Positions 23,983 to 31,184 of a DNA stretch of 43,327 nt are shown one piece after another. The stretch comes from Thermoproteota archaeon. GTDB taxonomy: Archaea; Korarchaeota; Korarchaeia; Korarchaeales; Korarchaeaceae. The stretch covers positions 1 to 43,327 of the forward strand of contig JALWYH010000108.1 in assembly GCA_027078475.1 (NCBI GenBank), in the 5' to 3' direction. The notes under the pieces were generated by a model. The model worked only from the letters and a program-made list of their open reading frames with translations. It was not told where the DNA came from and did no database searches. Numbering within the stretch: position 1 is the first letter of the stretch; each line of letters opens with the position of its first letter. Position numbers and translations under genes: made by a program.

Positions 23983-24024
23983 AACTAGATCCCCCATAGT
24001 CGCACCCCCATGACGGGTTGGGGG
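23983..24024 (-). repeat. Leader element, copy A: hairpin plus conserved 17-mer (upstream of trpB2)
   Basis: On the minus strand a hairpin (CCCCCA/TGGGGG, plus coordinates 24005-24010 and 24019-24024) is followed after 5 bases by CTATGGGGGATCTAGTT (23999-23983). Copy B at 28905-28940 has the same order with 16 of 17 bases identical. The GGGGG in the 17-mer could compete with the hairpin's own G-run for the C-run, a switch-like layout. A minimal ORF, ATG to TGA, coding MGDLVWL, starts in it (23997-23974). Confidence 0.55.
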
Positions 24025-24033
24025 CCCGGACCT

Positions 24034-24045
24034 TCAATAGTTAAA
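24034..24045. promoter_or_regulatory. TATA-like region between trpB2 and MFS genes
   Basis: AATAGTTAAAAG reads CTTTTAACTATT on the minus strand. It lies correctly for a minus transcript starting near 24010 (trpB2 leader), and its plus-strand face could start the MFS transcript near 24070. Confidence 0.45.
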
Positions 24046-24109
24046 AGCATTGCTGTGCAGGGAGATCCGCACGGATATCATCGCCCTTCAGCCTGGAGGA
24101 TGCCACCAG

Positions 24110-25405
24110 ATGATAAGACGGAACGTAATCGTACTCTCACTGGTCGGATTCGTCATCTCACTGGGGTTCGGGGCCATCTCACCCATACTTCCCTATTACG
24201 TGGTCTTCTTGGAGGGAGGCATAAAGGAGCTTCCCGAGGAGCTCGGATTGATAGAGAACGCCTCCCGCTATGCCGTCGAGTACGGTCTGATGATGTCAGC
24301 CTTCATGCTGACTAGAGCCCTCTTCGCGAGGTACTTCGGGTCGCTCAGCGACAGGACCGGGAGGAAGAGGCTCATAGTGATGGGATCGGCAATATACTCC
24401 ATCCTGGCTTATGCCTACATACTCTCCTCGAGCGTCTACCATCTATACCTGATCAGGGGTCTTCAGGGGGTGGCATCAGCCATGGTATGGCCCGTTGCAG
24501 AGGCCCTGCTGATGGACAGCGTTCCCAGCGAGATGAGGGGGAGGTCCATGGCCATCTACATGACCCTGACCAATCTGGCCATGATAGGGGGACCGGCCAT
24601 AGGGGTCGGCATATACAAGTTCGGCATCCGCTTCCTCGGCCTCACCAATGTGGAGGAGGCGCTTAAGTTCCCGTTCGTGGGATTGGCCGTTATATCAGCA
24701 TTCTCCATAGTGCTCTCGCTCCTCCTGCGTGAGGACAGGATCGGCATGACAAGGGAGATCTCAGATGGATCTAAATCCAATGTTGAGCTGTCTAGGGAAG
24801 CCAGAAGGAGCATAAACACAATATACGTCATGGCACTGGCCAACGGCTTCGCCATGGGATTCATAGCCCCGATAATGAGCCTCTACATAATGCAGTTCAT
24901 CTCCTCGGATCCGACCGCCATCGCCATAGTGACAACCGTGTCCGGGCTCTTTGGTCTGGCGGCCGCCTACCCAGGGGGGAGACTGAGCGACAGACTGGGG
25001 CGAAAGCCGATAATACTGACCGCGGGCGTCCTCTCCCGGATCATGACCATGCTCATCCCCGCCGCCAGGGATCTGGAGGGGCTGACCCTGATATCCACCT
25101 TGAGGTCAGTTGCCTTCAACATGTACATACCCTCCTTCAGGGCCTTGCAGGCGGACATAGCGCCACGAGCGATAAGGGGGAGGGTGTTCGGTACCGTTCA
25201 GGCCATGTTCAACGTCGGTGCCGTGCTGGGCCCCATAGTCGGGGGTCAGCTATACAAGGACTTCGCGCCCAAGACCCTGAGCCTGGGAGGCGTGGTCCTG
25301 CCCGGCGCCTCCCTCTCCTTCATAGCCAGCGCATCCATAGGACTGATGAGCCTCTTGCTGTTCGCCCTGTTCGTCGAGGAACCCTCTAGTCCCCAAGAAC
25401 AGTGA
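24110..25405 (+). CDS. Major facilitator superfamily transporter
   Basis: A 431-residue MFS permease with about 12 membrane helices. The signature between helices 2 and 3 is YFGSLSDRTGRKR, repeated in the second half as GRLSDRLGRKP; MRGRSMAIYM and IRGRVFGTVQAM mark the equivalent later loops. The closest general type is the drug/proton antiporter or organic-solute group; substrate unknown. A Shine-Dalgarno GGAGGAT (24096-24102) lies 7 bases before ATG 24110, so the 20 residues coded further upstream are not used. It is divergent from trpB2 and overlaps the convergent YjbQ gene by 20 bases. Confidence 0.9.
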   Translation: MIRRNVIVLSLVGFVISLGFGAISPILPYYVVFLEGGIKELPEELGLIENASRYAVEYGLMMSAFMLTRALFARYFGSLSDRTGRKRLIVMGSAIYSILAYAYILSSSVYHLYLIRGLQGVASAMVWPVAEALLMDSVPSEMRGRSMAIYMTLTNLAMIGGPAIGVGIYKFGIRFLGLTNVEEALKFPFVGLAVISAFSIVLSLLLREDRIGMTREISDGSKSNVELSREARRSINTIYVMALANGFAMGFIAPIMSLYIMQFISSDPTAIAIVTTVSGLFGLAAAYPGGRLSDRLGRKPIILTAGVLSRIMTMLIPAARDLEGLTLISTLRSVAFNMYIPSFRALQADIAPRAIRGRVFGTVQAMFNVGAVLGPIVGGQLYKDFAPKTLSLGGVVLPGASLSFIASASIGLMSLLLFALFVEEPSSPQEQ

Positions 25406-25790
25406 CCACGACCCTCCTAGTCCTCGGGCGCGTGTCCACCTCCACCCACATTATGCTTTGCCACGTACCCAGCAAAAGGGTACCGCCGCTGACGGGCACG
25501 ACCTTGCTCGGCTCCATGAGGATGGATCTGAGGTGGGAGTGAGCGTTCACAGGATGCCTGTAACCCGCATCCCTGGGTATCAGTCTCTCCAACATCCCCC
25601 TGAGATCCTCAAGCAGGGAGGGATCGTTCTCGTTGATCACTATGGCCCCTGTGGCGTGGGGGGCGAAGATGACCGCCACTCCCTCGCTCACCCCGCTTTC
25701 CCCGACTATCCTCTCCACGCTTCCGGTTATGTCTATGAATTCCAGCTCTCCCCCGGTCCTAAACGTGAAGGATGATGAGAACACCCTCAA
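25386..25790 (-). CDS. YjbQ/UPF0047 family protein
   Basis: A 134-residue protein of the YjbQ family, small trimeric metal-binding proteins. Some members show thiamine-phosphate synthase side activity, but the true role is unsettled. Motifs: APHATGAIVINEND (43-56, usually HTTAAI), YRHPVNAHSHLRS with the metal-ligand His residues, and GGTLLLGTWQSIMWVE. Length and order are typical; the Thr-Ala to Ala-Thr-Gly change after the first His is minor. It shares a divergent promoter region with the nuclease-like gene. Confidence 0.88.
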   Translation of the reverse strand: MRVFSSSFTFRTGGELEFIDITGSVERIVGESGVSEGVAVIFAPHATGAIVINENDPSLLEDLRGMLERLIPRDAGYRHPVNAHSHLRSILMEPSKVVPVSGGTLLLGTWQSIMWVEVDTRPRTRRVVVTVLGD

Positions 25791-25813
25791 GGAATCACCC
25801 CTCAGGCTTGACG

Positions 25814-25828
25814 GGAAAAACGTAAATG
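25814..25828. promoter_or_regulatory. Shared TATA-like element between YjbQ and nuclease genes
   Basis: GGAAAAACGTAAATG lies about 27 bases from the start at 25849 (plus) and about 27-30 from 25790 (minus). This is the same geometry as the other divergent pairs in this window. Confidence 0.45.
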
Positions 25829-25848
25829 GTCATCGCATCGGTTGACCC

Positions 25849-26529
25849 GTGGGCCTGAAGGAGGAGGCGCTGAGGTGCCTTCATCTCATGGTGGCTGGCA
25901 GGTGGGAGGCCATTCCCAGGAGGCTCCTGTTGTACTTGGAAGAGGAGCTGGGATTCCATCCGAGTGAGGACCCCGTTGGAACCGCATTCCTGCTGATAGG
26001 ACTCGGGGTGAGCCCGGAGAGGGCCATCGCCCTACTGAATTGGAGGGACTTCGAAGTACTGTGCGAGAGAGGACTGCAAATATCCGGCTTTTCTACGAGG
26101 AGGGGAGTGAGGTTCTCCTTCGGCGGGAGGAGGTATGAAGTAGATGTTCTAGCCGTGGACTCGGACCTCGCGCTGGTCATAGACTGCAAGATGTGGTCCA
26201 AGGGAGGAACTCCTAGGGCCTCCAAGATCCTTGAAGCTGCTGAGCATCAGCTGGAGAGAGCAATCGCCCTGAAAGGCGCGATCGAGCGTGGTCTCGTTCC
26301 CGAATTAGGAACCGAGCCGGGAAGGGGAAGCATGGTACCCTGTGTTGTCACATGGCTCGACTTCGGGACCCGACTGTCCAAGTCAGGAGTTCCCGTGATC
26401 CCAGTCTCGAAGCTGCCCTCCTTCCTCAACGATCTCAGGGAGATGCTGGATGAAATCCGCGTGATAGATACTGACTTCAGGATCCAGATTGGGAGAGGAG
26501 CCTCCTCACAGCCTCGACTGCCCCTTTGA
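25849..26529 (+). CDS. PD-(D/E)XK nuclease-like protein
   Basis: A 226-residue protein with a restriction-endonuclease-like core: WRDFEVLCERGL (65-76, helix with the first Glu), YEVDVLAV (Asp99), and IDCKMW (Asp112-x-Lys114) at the correct spacing of 12 bases in protein terms. Then a helix EAAEHQLERAIALKGAIERG typical of RecB/Mrr-like folds follows. An N-terminal helical part (1-60) may bind DNA or a partner. Such archaeal proteins are probably DNA-repair or defence nucleases. The GTG start is set by TATA spacing. The last 53 bases overlap the convergent hisS. Confidence 0.72.
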   Translation: MGLKEEALRCLHLMVAGRWEAIPRRLLLYLEEELGFHPSEDPVGTAFLLIGLGVSPERAIALLNWRDFEVLCERGLQISGFSTRRGVRFSFGGRRYEVDVLAVDSDLALVIDCKMWSKGGTPRASKILEAAEHQLERAIALKGAIERGLVPELGTEPGRGSMVPCVVTWLDFGTRLSKSGVPVIPVSKLPSFLNDLREMLDEIRVIDTDFRIQIGRGASSQPRLPL

Positions 26530-27769
26530 GATTCACGGTCTCCCTGCGCCCGTCCGAGTAGAGGGTGACCGTCCCTGACCCCTCCTCTTGGGGACCGACG
26601 AATGCGATGACCTTTGCCCCGAGCTTCCTAGCGTATTCCCTCTGGTTTGACTGGCTCCTCCTCATCAGATCCACCGAGACGTTAAATCCCCCCTCTCTCA
26701 GCTCACCGGCCACTTTCCAGGCGTACCTCCAGCTGTCCCTCCTGACGCTGACCACGAACACCTGCACGTAGCTCTTCTCGTCCAGCTTGAAGATACCCAG
26801 CTCGAGGCCGGCATCTATCAGCCTCTCGACCCCTATGCTCACCCCCGTGGCAGGAACGTCCCTTCCGGAGTACAGGCCTATCAACCTGTCGTACCTGCCC
26901 CCTCCGGCGAGCGATCCTATCCTCGGCTTGCTGACGACGGTCTCGAATACCGGACCCGTGTAGTATTCAAGCCCCCTCACTAGGGATAGATCGAAGAGAA
27001 GCCTCTCATCATTCACAATGGAGAAGATCTCCTCCAGATGAGCCAGGGCCTGAGAGATTCTCTCATTTCCGGAGAGGCTGAGTTCACTGCCTAGCTCATG
27101 GAATCGACCCCTCTTCAATATCACTTCCATTATCCGATCGACCAGCCCCTCATGCATCCCCTTGGACAGCAGGTCTGCCCTGACCCCCTCCTCTCCCACC
27201 TTGTCCAGCTTGTCTATCGACCTGTACACGGGTATTGGATCCGAGATCCCCAGTTCCTCCTCGAATATGCCAGTCAGGAGCCTTCTATCGTTGATCTTCA
27301 CTGTGAACCCCTCGAACCCGAACTCCCTCATCACATCAATGTTGAGGCTTATCACCTCGGCATCCGCCTCGGGATGGGGACTGCCGACCGTGTCGGCATC
27401 GCACTGCCAGAACTCCCTGTATCTCCCCTTCTGCGGCTCCTCGTGCCTCCACACCCTCCCTATGTGATACCTCTTGAACGGAAGCGGTGTTTCGGGATGC
27501 ATGGCCACGTACCTGGCCAAGGGGAAGGTCAGCTCGTACCTCAGGGCGTACCACTCCTTACTGAGGAAGTCGGGGAATATGAACATGAGCCGGCTTTCCG
27601 CCTCCTCCCCGAGCTTACCCCTAACGGTCTCCCAGTACTCCAGGGCAGGGGTCTCGAAGGGATCGAAACCGTATCGCTTGAATACCCCCTCTATCTTGGA
27701 GAGGATTCTCTTCCTCAGGATCATGAGGGGAGGGGGGAAGTCCCTGAACCCCCTCGGTATCGATACCAA
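26477..27769 (-). CDS. hisS: Histidyl-tRNA synthetase
   Basis: A 430-residue class II synthetase charging tRNA-His. Motifs: IPRGFRDF (4-11), motif 2 region LRYELTFPLARY and VWRHEEPQKGRYREFWQCD. The histidine loop is LVRGLEYYTGPVFE, then GGGRYDRLIG and motif 3 GVSIGVERLI. A C-terminal anticodon-binding domain follows with RRSQSNQREYARKLGAK. Length is normal. It begins 9 bases after the stop of the polyamine-type binding-protein gene and is likely on the same transcript, with hisD further upstream. Histidine synthesis (hisD) and histidine charging (hisS) therefore flank the binding-protein gene. Confidence 0.96.
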   Translation of the reverse strand: MVSIPRGFRDFPPPLMILRKRILSKIEGVFKRYGFDPFETPALEYWETVRGKLGEEAESRLMFIFPDFLSKEWYALRYELTFPLARYVAMHPETPLPFKRYHIGRVWRHEEPQKGRYREFWQCDADTVGSPHPEADAEVISLNIDVMREFGFEGFTVKINDRRLLTGIFEEELGISDPIPVYRSIDKLDKVGEEGVRADLLSKGMHEGLVDRIMEVILKRGRFHELGSELSLSGNERISQALAHLEEIFSIVNDERLLFDLSLVRGLEYYTGPVFETVVSKPRIGSLAGGGRYDRLIGLYSGRDVPATGVSIGVERLIDAGLELGIFKLDEKSYVQVFVVSVRRDSWRYAWKVAGELREGGFNVSVDLMRRSQSNQREYARKLGAKVIAFVGPQEEGSGTVTLYSDGRRETVNLKGAVEAVRRLLSQSGS

Positions 27770-27778
27770 GATAACACC

Positions 27779-28870
27779 CTAGGACGCGAGTACCTGCTCC
27801 CATATATCATTGATCTTGGCTCTCTTCTCATCCGTCATGACTGGAGAGAGGTACAGCTTGTTCATCAGTTCCGGAGGCGGTATGAGGGCCGGCTCCTCCG
27901 CCAGCTCCGAGGGCAGGAGCTTCTTCGTCGCAGGTATGGGCATCGCTATGTATACGGATATCGTCTTGTAGGCGGCCACTAGGGGGTCTATGAGGAAGTT
28001 TATCAGGGCCTGGGCTGCCTCCGGATTCGGAGCATCCTTAGGAACCAGCATGTTATCTATCCACGCTATGGCGCCCTCCTCCGGTATGAGGTATGCGATG
28101 TTCTTGTAGCCGTCACCGTACTTCATGGTCAGCACGTCACCGTTGTAGGCGTGAGCGGCGAGGAGGGATCCGTTCTCCAGACCGGGAAGGTACTTGTCCG
28201 TGCTGAAGTATCCCGCTATGTAGGGCTTCTGCTTTATCAGGGCCTCCTTCACCTCCTCCATCGTGGAGTCGCTCCAGTCATCCAGATCCTTTCCGAGGTA
28301 CAGCTTGGTGGCGAAGATCACCTCCGGTGGGTCCTCCAGCATGGAGAACTTCTTCCTGTATCTCTGAAGGTAGTTCGGATCGAAGAACTGCTTCCAGCTT
28401 CTGAGATCCTTTATCTCATTGGAATTGTACCCGATCGCCGTGCTGCCGAACCCGTAGGGCACCGAGTAGTTATTCCCCGGATCGTACTTCAGCTCCCTGA
28501 ACTTCGGATCCAAGTACTTCAGATTGGGTATCAGGTCCTTGTCCAGCTTCCTGACGTACCCCCTCTCGATGGCGTTCCTGACGTACTTGTCAGTCAGGAC
28601 CACCACGTCGTAGCCGCTGCCCCCTGCTTCCAGCTTGGCGAAGGCCTCATCATCGCTGTCAAAGACGTCGTATACCACATCCACACCTGTTCTGTCCCTG
28701 AACAGCTCGAAGACGAAGGGATTGTTGTTGTTGCTCCAGTCATACATCGCCACCTTGCCCGAGAGCTTCCTGGCGGCCTCTCCAACCTCCTGCTCGACCT
28801 TGCCTTGGGATACCGAGGATCCGTAAAAGTAGCCGGCAGAACCACCGACGATCAGACCGGCAGCCCCCAC
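27779..28870 (-). CDS. PotD-like extracellular polyamine/solute-binding protein, start frame disrupted
   Basis: The mature part is a periplasmic-type binding protein of the spermidine/putrescine class: YDWSNNNNPFVFELF, YDVVVLTDKYV, YSVPYGFGSTAIGYN, ending with AYKTISVYIAMP. No transporter genes are adjacent. The listed start (GTG 28870) gives a truncated signal. Reading on in frame gives TSRRDFLKLAVV (codons from 28903), a clear Tat twin-arginine signal, but a TAG (28909-28907) blocks it and no start codon lies between. An ATG at 28919 is one base out of frame (MGDLVHL then stop). A single-base shift would give a full Tat signal. Either an error, a pseudogene, or frameshifting. Confidence 0.82.
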   Translation of the reverse strand: MGAAGLIVGGSAGYFYGSSVSQGKVEQEVGEAARKLSGKVAMYDWSNNNNPFVFELFRDRTGVDVVYDVFDSDDEAFAKLEAGGSGYDVVVLTDKYVRNAIERGYVRKLDKDLIPNLKYLDPKFRELKYDPGNNYSVPYGFGSTAIGYNSNEIKDLRSWKQFFDPNYLQRYRKKFSMLEDPPEVIFATKLYLGKDLDDWSDSTMEEVKEALIKQKPYIAGYFSTDKYLPGLENGSLLAAHAYNGDVLTMKYGDGYKNIAYLIPEEGAIAWIDNMLVPKDAPNPEAAQALINFLIDPLVAAYKTISVYIAMPIPATKKLLPSELAEEPALIPPPELMNKLYLSPVMTDEKRAKINDIWEQVLAS

Positions 28871-28904
28871 GACTGCCAGCTTGAGGAAATCCCTCCTAGA
28901 GGTG

Positions 28905-28940
28905 AACTAAATCCCCCATAGATGTCACCCCGCTGCGGGG
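28905..28940 (-). repeat. Leader element, copy B: hairpin plus conserved 17-mer (upstream of binding-protein gene)
   Basis: On the minus strand the hairpin CCCCG-CAG-CGGGG (28940-28928) is followed after 6 bases by CTATGGGGGATTTAGTT (28921-28905). This matches copy A near 23990 at 16 of 17 bases, with CACCCC also shared (plus strand). Loose similarity continues about 25 bases further. It starts 11 bases after the hisD stop and holds the minimal ORF MGDLVHL (28919-28896). Confidence 0.55.
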
Positions 28941-28951
28941 CCATGCCCAGG

Positions 28952-30211
28952 CTATTTATAAATATTCCGCCTGATCTCCGCGGACCTCGCGTGGTACTCT
29001 AGTCCCTCCAGCCTGGCGAATCTGGCAGCGCTCCCGGACACCGAGGCCTGGGCCTCCAAGGTTCCAGCCTGCCTGTACACGTACACTCCTGAGAACTCCC
29101 TGAAGAAGGAGAACGGGCTGAGCCCCGGCCTATCCATCAGGGTCCCCCCAGTGGGGAGGGTGTGGTTCGCACCCGTGTAGCCGTAATCCCCGTAGACAAC
29201 GCCCACTCCCTCGAAGATCGCCCCTGCGAGCCTGACATCGAACTCCCCGAAGACCTCTAGGTGCTCTGGGATGAAAGCGTCGCTGAACCTCTCGAGCGCC
29301 TCCCTCTCCCCATAAAGTATCCCACCCCTCTCCCTCAGGGATCTAAGTCTCTCATCGTCAAGATACCCTGCAAGCCTGTCCCTCAACTCGGTGGCAAGAT
29401 CCCTCGACGTCACCAGAGCCACTGAAATGGAATCAGGGCCGTGCTCCGCCTGGGCCAGCATGTCCATGACTACGAAATCCACCGGCGCGCTGCCGTCGTA
29501 GAGGACGAGCACCTCCGATGGACCCGCGAGGAGATCTATCCTCACATCTTCCGATACCACTGCCTTGGCCGCCGTCACGTAGGAGTTGCCAGGGCCTACT
29601 ATCATGTCGACCGGCTCCAAGCCCACCTCCGGTAGTCCGTAGGCCAGGGAGGCTATGGCCTGTATGCCCCCCACCCTCAGGACCTCGTCTATCCCTAGCC
29701 TGTATGCCAGTCCCTCTATGAGCTCCGAGTTCTTGGGAGGGGTGGCCACTACGAAATCATCGACTCCAGCTGCCCTGGCAGGAGCGACCGCCATCAGCAG
29801 GGATGAGAGAAGGGGGTGCCTTCCCCCAGGGACGTATATCCCAACCCTCTCGACTGGTTCCGCTATCTCTCCCTCCCTTAGCCAGTCCAGACGGGTCTCG
29901 AACCCCCCCTGCTGGCACATCCTGCCATCTAGCAGCGATTCGGCGCACGTGATGAGCCTCTCATAGGGCTCTAGGACGAAGTCCTCGATTCCGTAATCCC
30001 CAGGAGCCCCGTATACCTCGTCCCGGGACAGCCTGACCCCGTCGAACTTCTCGGTGAGATTCAGTACTTCCTCTAGTCCCATCTCCCTGATCCTGGCTAT
30101 GAGTTTCCTGGCCAGACCAGTTGGCAGGCTGGTTTCCCCCCTGAGCTTGGAGAACGCCTCATCCCAGAGGCTCTCCACGTCACCGAAGAGAGCGAGCCCC
30201 ATATGACCCAT
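28952..30211 (-). CDS. hisD: Histidinol dehydrogenase
   Basis: A 419-residue enzyme catalysing the last two NAD-dependent oxidations of histidine synthesis, histidinol to histidine. Motifs: ERVGIYVPGGRHPL, VATPPKN, MIVGPGNSYVTAAK, DLLAGPSEVLVL, AQAEHGPDS (zinc/catalytic His region), PEHLEV and the late NHTLPTGG. Length is normal. No other his-synthesis genes are in the window, so the pathway genes are scattered. Starts at ATG 30211 or ATG 30202 (third codon on) are both possible. The 3' end runs straight into the copy B leader element. Confidence 0.95.
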   Translation of the reverse strand: MGHMGLALFGDVESLWDEAFSKLRGETSLPTGLARKLIARIREMGLEEVLNLTEKFDGVRLSRDEVYGAPGDYGIEDFVLEPYERLITCAESLLDGRMCQQGGFETRLDWLREGEIAEPVERVGIYVPGGRHPLLSSLLMAVAPARAAGVDDFVVATPPKNSELIEGLAYRLGIDEVLRVGGIQAIASLAYGLPEVGLEPVDMIVGPGNSYVTAAKAVVSEDVRIDLLAGPSEVLVLYDGSAPVDFVVMDMLAQAEHGPDSISVALVTSRDLATELRDRLAGYLDDERLRSLRERGGILYGEREALERFSDAFIPEHLEVFGEFDVRLAGAIFEGVGVVYGDYGYTGANHTLPTGGTLMDRPGLSPFSFFREFSGVYVYRQAGTLEAQASVSGSAARFARLEGLEYHARSAEIRRNIYK

Positions 30212-30261
30212 ACTGCAGGCTCCTCACCTCACGTAATAAGCGTGAGCTAGGTCGCGGGGGA

Positions 30262-30272
30262 AGCTTATAACG
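30262..30272 (+). promoter_or_regulatory. TATA box, leaderless transcript
   Basis: AGCTTATAACG is centred 27 bases before ATG 30294, and no Shine-Dalgarno follows. This is typical of leaderless genes in this window. Confidence 0.55.
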
Positions 30273-30293
30273 TCCTGGCCCCACCACCCAGCG

Positions 30294-30674
30294 ATGAGCA
30301 CTGTCGTGCAGGCCCTCTTCGAGGCCGTTAGGGCGCTCTCCTTGGCTGGCGAGTATCTCCCCAGGGACAAACTATCCTCCATCATTGATCTGATGGCTGA
30401 AGCTTACATAAGGGAGCTGTCAGATGCGGAGGGACCTCCTTTCATGGAGAGCTTCGAGCTGGTTAAGGAGGCCGTCCTGGCCAGACCTCCCACCGACGAG
30501 GACGAGGACATCGTGAGGCTGGCCGCCCACAATCTGAGGATGATGGAGGAGAGGCTTGATCTGGACAGGGACAGGCTCAGAGACCTGTTTCTGAGTGAGA
30601 TAAAGGAAGGCCTGGGGGAGAGCTTCGCCAATCTGGTGACCCTATTCGAGAGATCCATACGGGCCCTCAGCTAA
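30294..30674 (+). CDS. Hypothetical all-helical protein, 126 aa
   Basis: Not recognised. The sequence is acidic and almost wholly alpha-helical, with heptad-like Leu patterns (for example LAAHNLRMMEERLDLDRDRL) and no signal peptide, Cys or metal motif. It resembles a small helical-bundle scaffold or a partner protein in composition only. It has its own TATA box and normal codon use, so it is likely real. The last 33 bases overlap the end of the convergent carbonic-anhydrase-like gene. Confidence 0.65.
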   Translation: MSTVVQALFEAVRALSLAGEYLPRDKLSSIIDLMAEAYIRELSDAEGPPFMESFELVKEAVLARPPTDEDEDIVRLAAHNLRMMEERLDLDRDRLRDLFLSEIKEGLGESFANLVTLFERSIRALS

Positions 30675-31184
30675 ACTCCTGAATATCTCCCTGTAGACCT
30701 TGGCCTTCTCCAGTACAACTTGCCTCTCACTCCTGAACTTCCTTATCTCCTCTTCGCTCAGCTCCCTGATCACCCTAGCGGGAATCCCAAGGGCAAGCGA
30801 GGCGGGAGGAATCTCCCTCCCAGGGGGGACCAAGGCACCGGCTCCCACCACGGCCGCTTCACCAACGACGGCCCCATCCAGTACCCTGGCGCCTATCCCG
30901 ACCACGGCATCCTCCATGATCTTGGCCCCGTGAACCACGGCAGAGTGAGAGATCAGGGCTCTAGTAGCCTCCACCGGATGACCAGCCGGGGCCTCAACGA
31001 GGCTCAACTCTAGTATGCCGGTCTCGGGCCCCACGGTCACGGAGTCGTCGTCCCCCCTGATCACACTGCCGAAGTACACGGCGCTGTCCTCCAACACGAG
31101 GACATCCCCCGCGATACGGGCTCCCGGATCTACGAAGGCCGTCTCATGGATGGATGGCCTCCTGTCCCTGAAAGGAATGATCAC
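30642..31184 (-). CDS. Gamma-carbonic-anhydrase-like hexapeptide protein
   Basis: A 180-residue left-handed beta-helix protein with hexapeptide repeats (VDPGARIAGDVLV, VVGIGARVLDGAVVG) and a C-terminal helix. Gamma-CA zinc uses three His. Two are visible, His80 (LISH) and His85 (VVHG). The first, normally in TNIQDNxxxH, is replaced by Glu64 in TGILELSLVE. It may be inactive as a carbonic anhydrase, bind metal differently, or be an acyltransferase-like relative (YrdA/PaaY type). The ATG overlaps the CoA-transferase stop (ATGA), so they share a transcript. Confidence 0.85.
   Translation of the reverse strand: MIIPFRDRRPSIHETAFVDPGARIAGDVLVLEDSAVYFGSVIRGDDDSVTVGPETGILELSLVEAPAGHPVEATRALISHSAVVHGAKIMEDAVVGIGARVLDGAVVGEAAVVGAGALVPPGREIPPASLALGIPARVIRELSEEEIRKFRSERQVVLEKAKVYREIFRSLAEGPYGSLE

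Noticed and set aside
27098-27982. 294-codon plus-strand frame antisense to hisS and the binding-protein gene
   Set aside because: It is long only because the opposite strand's codon bias avoids stops; its His/Tyr/Pro-rich composition is that of a shadow frame.
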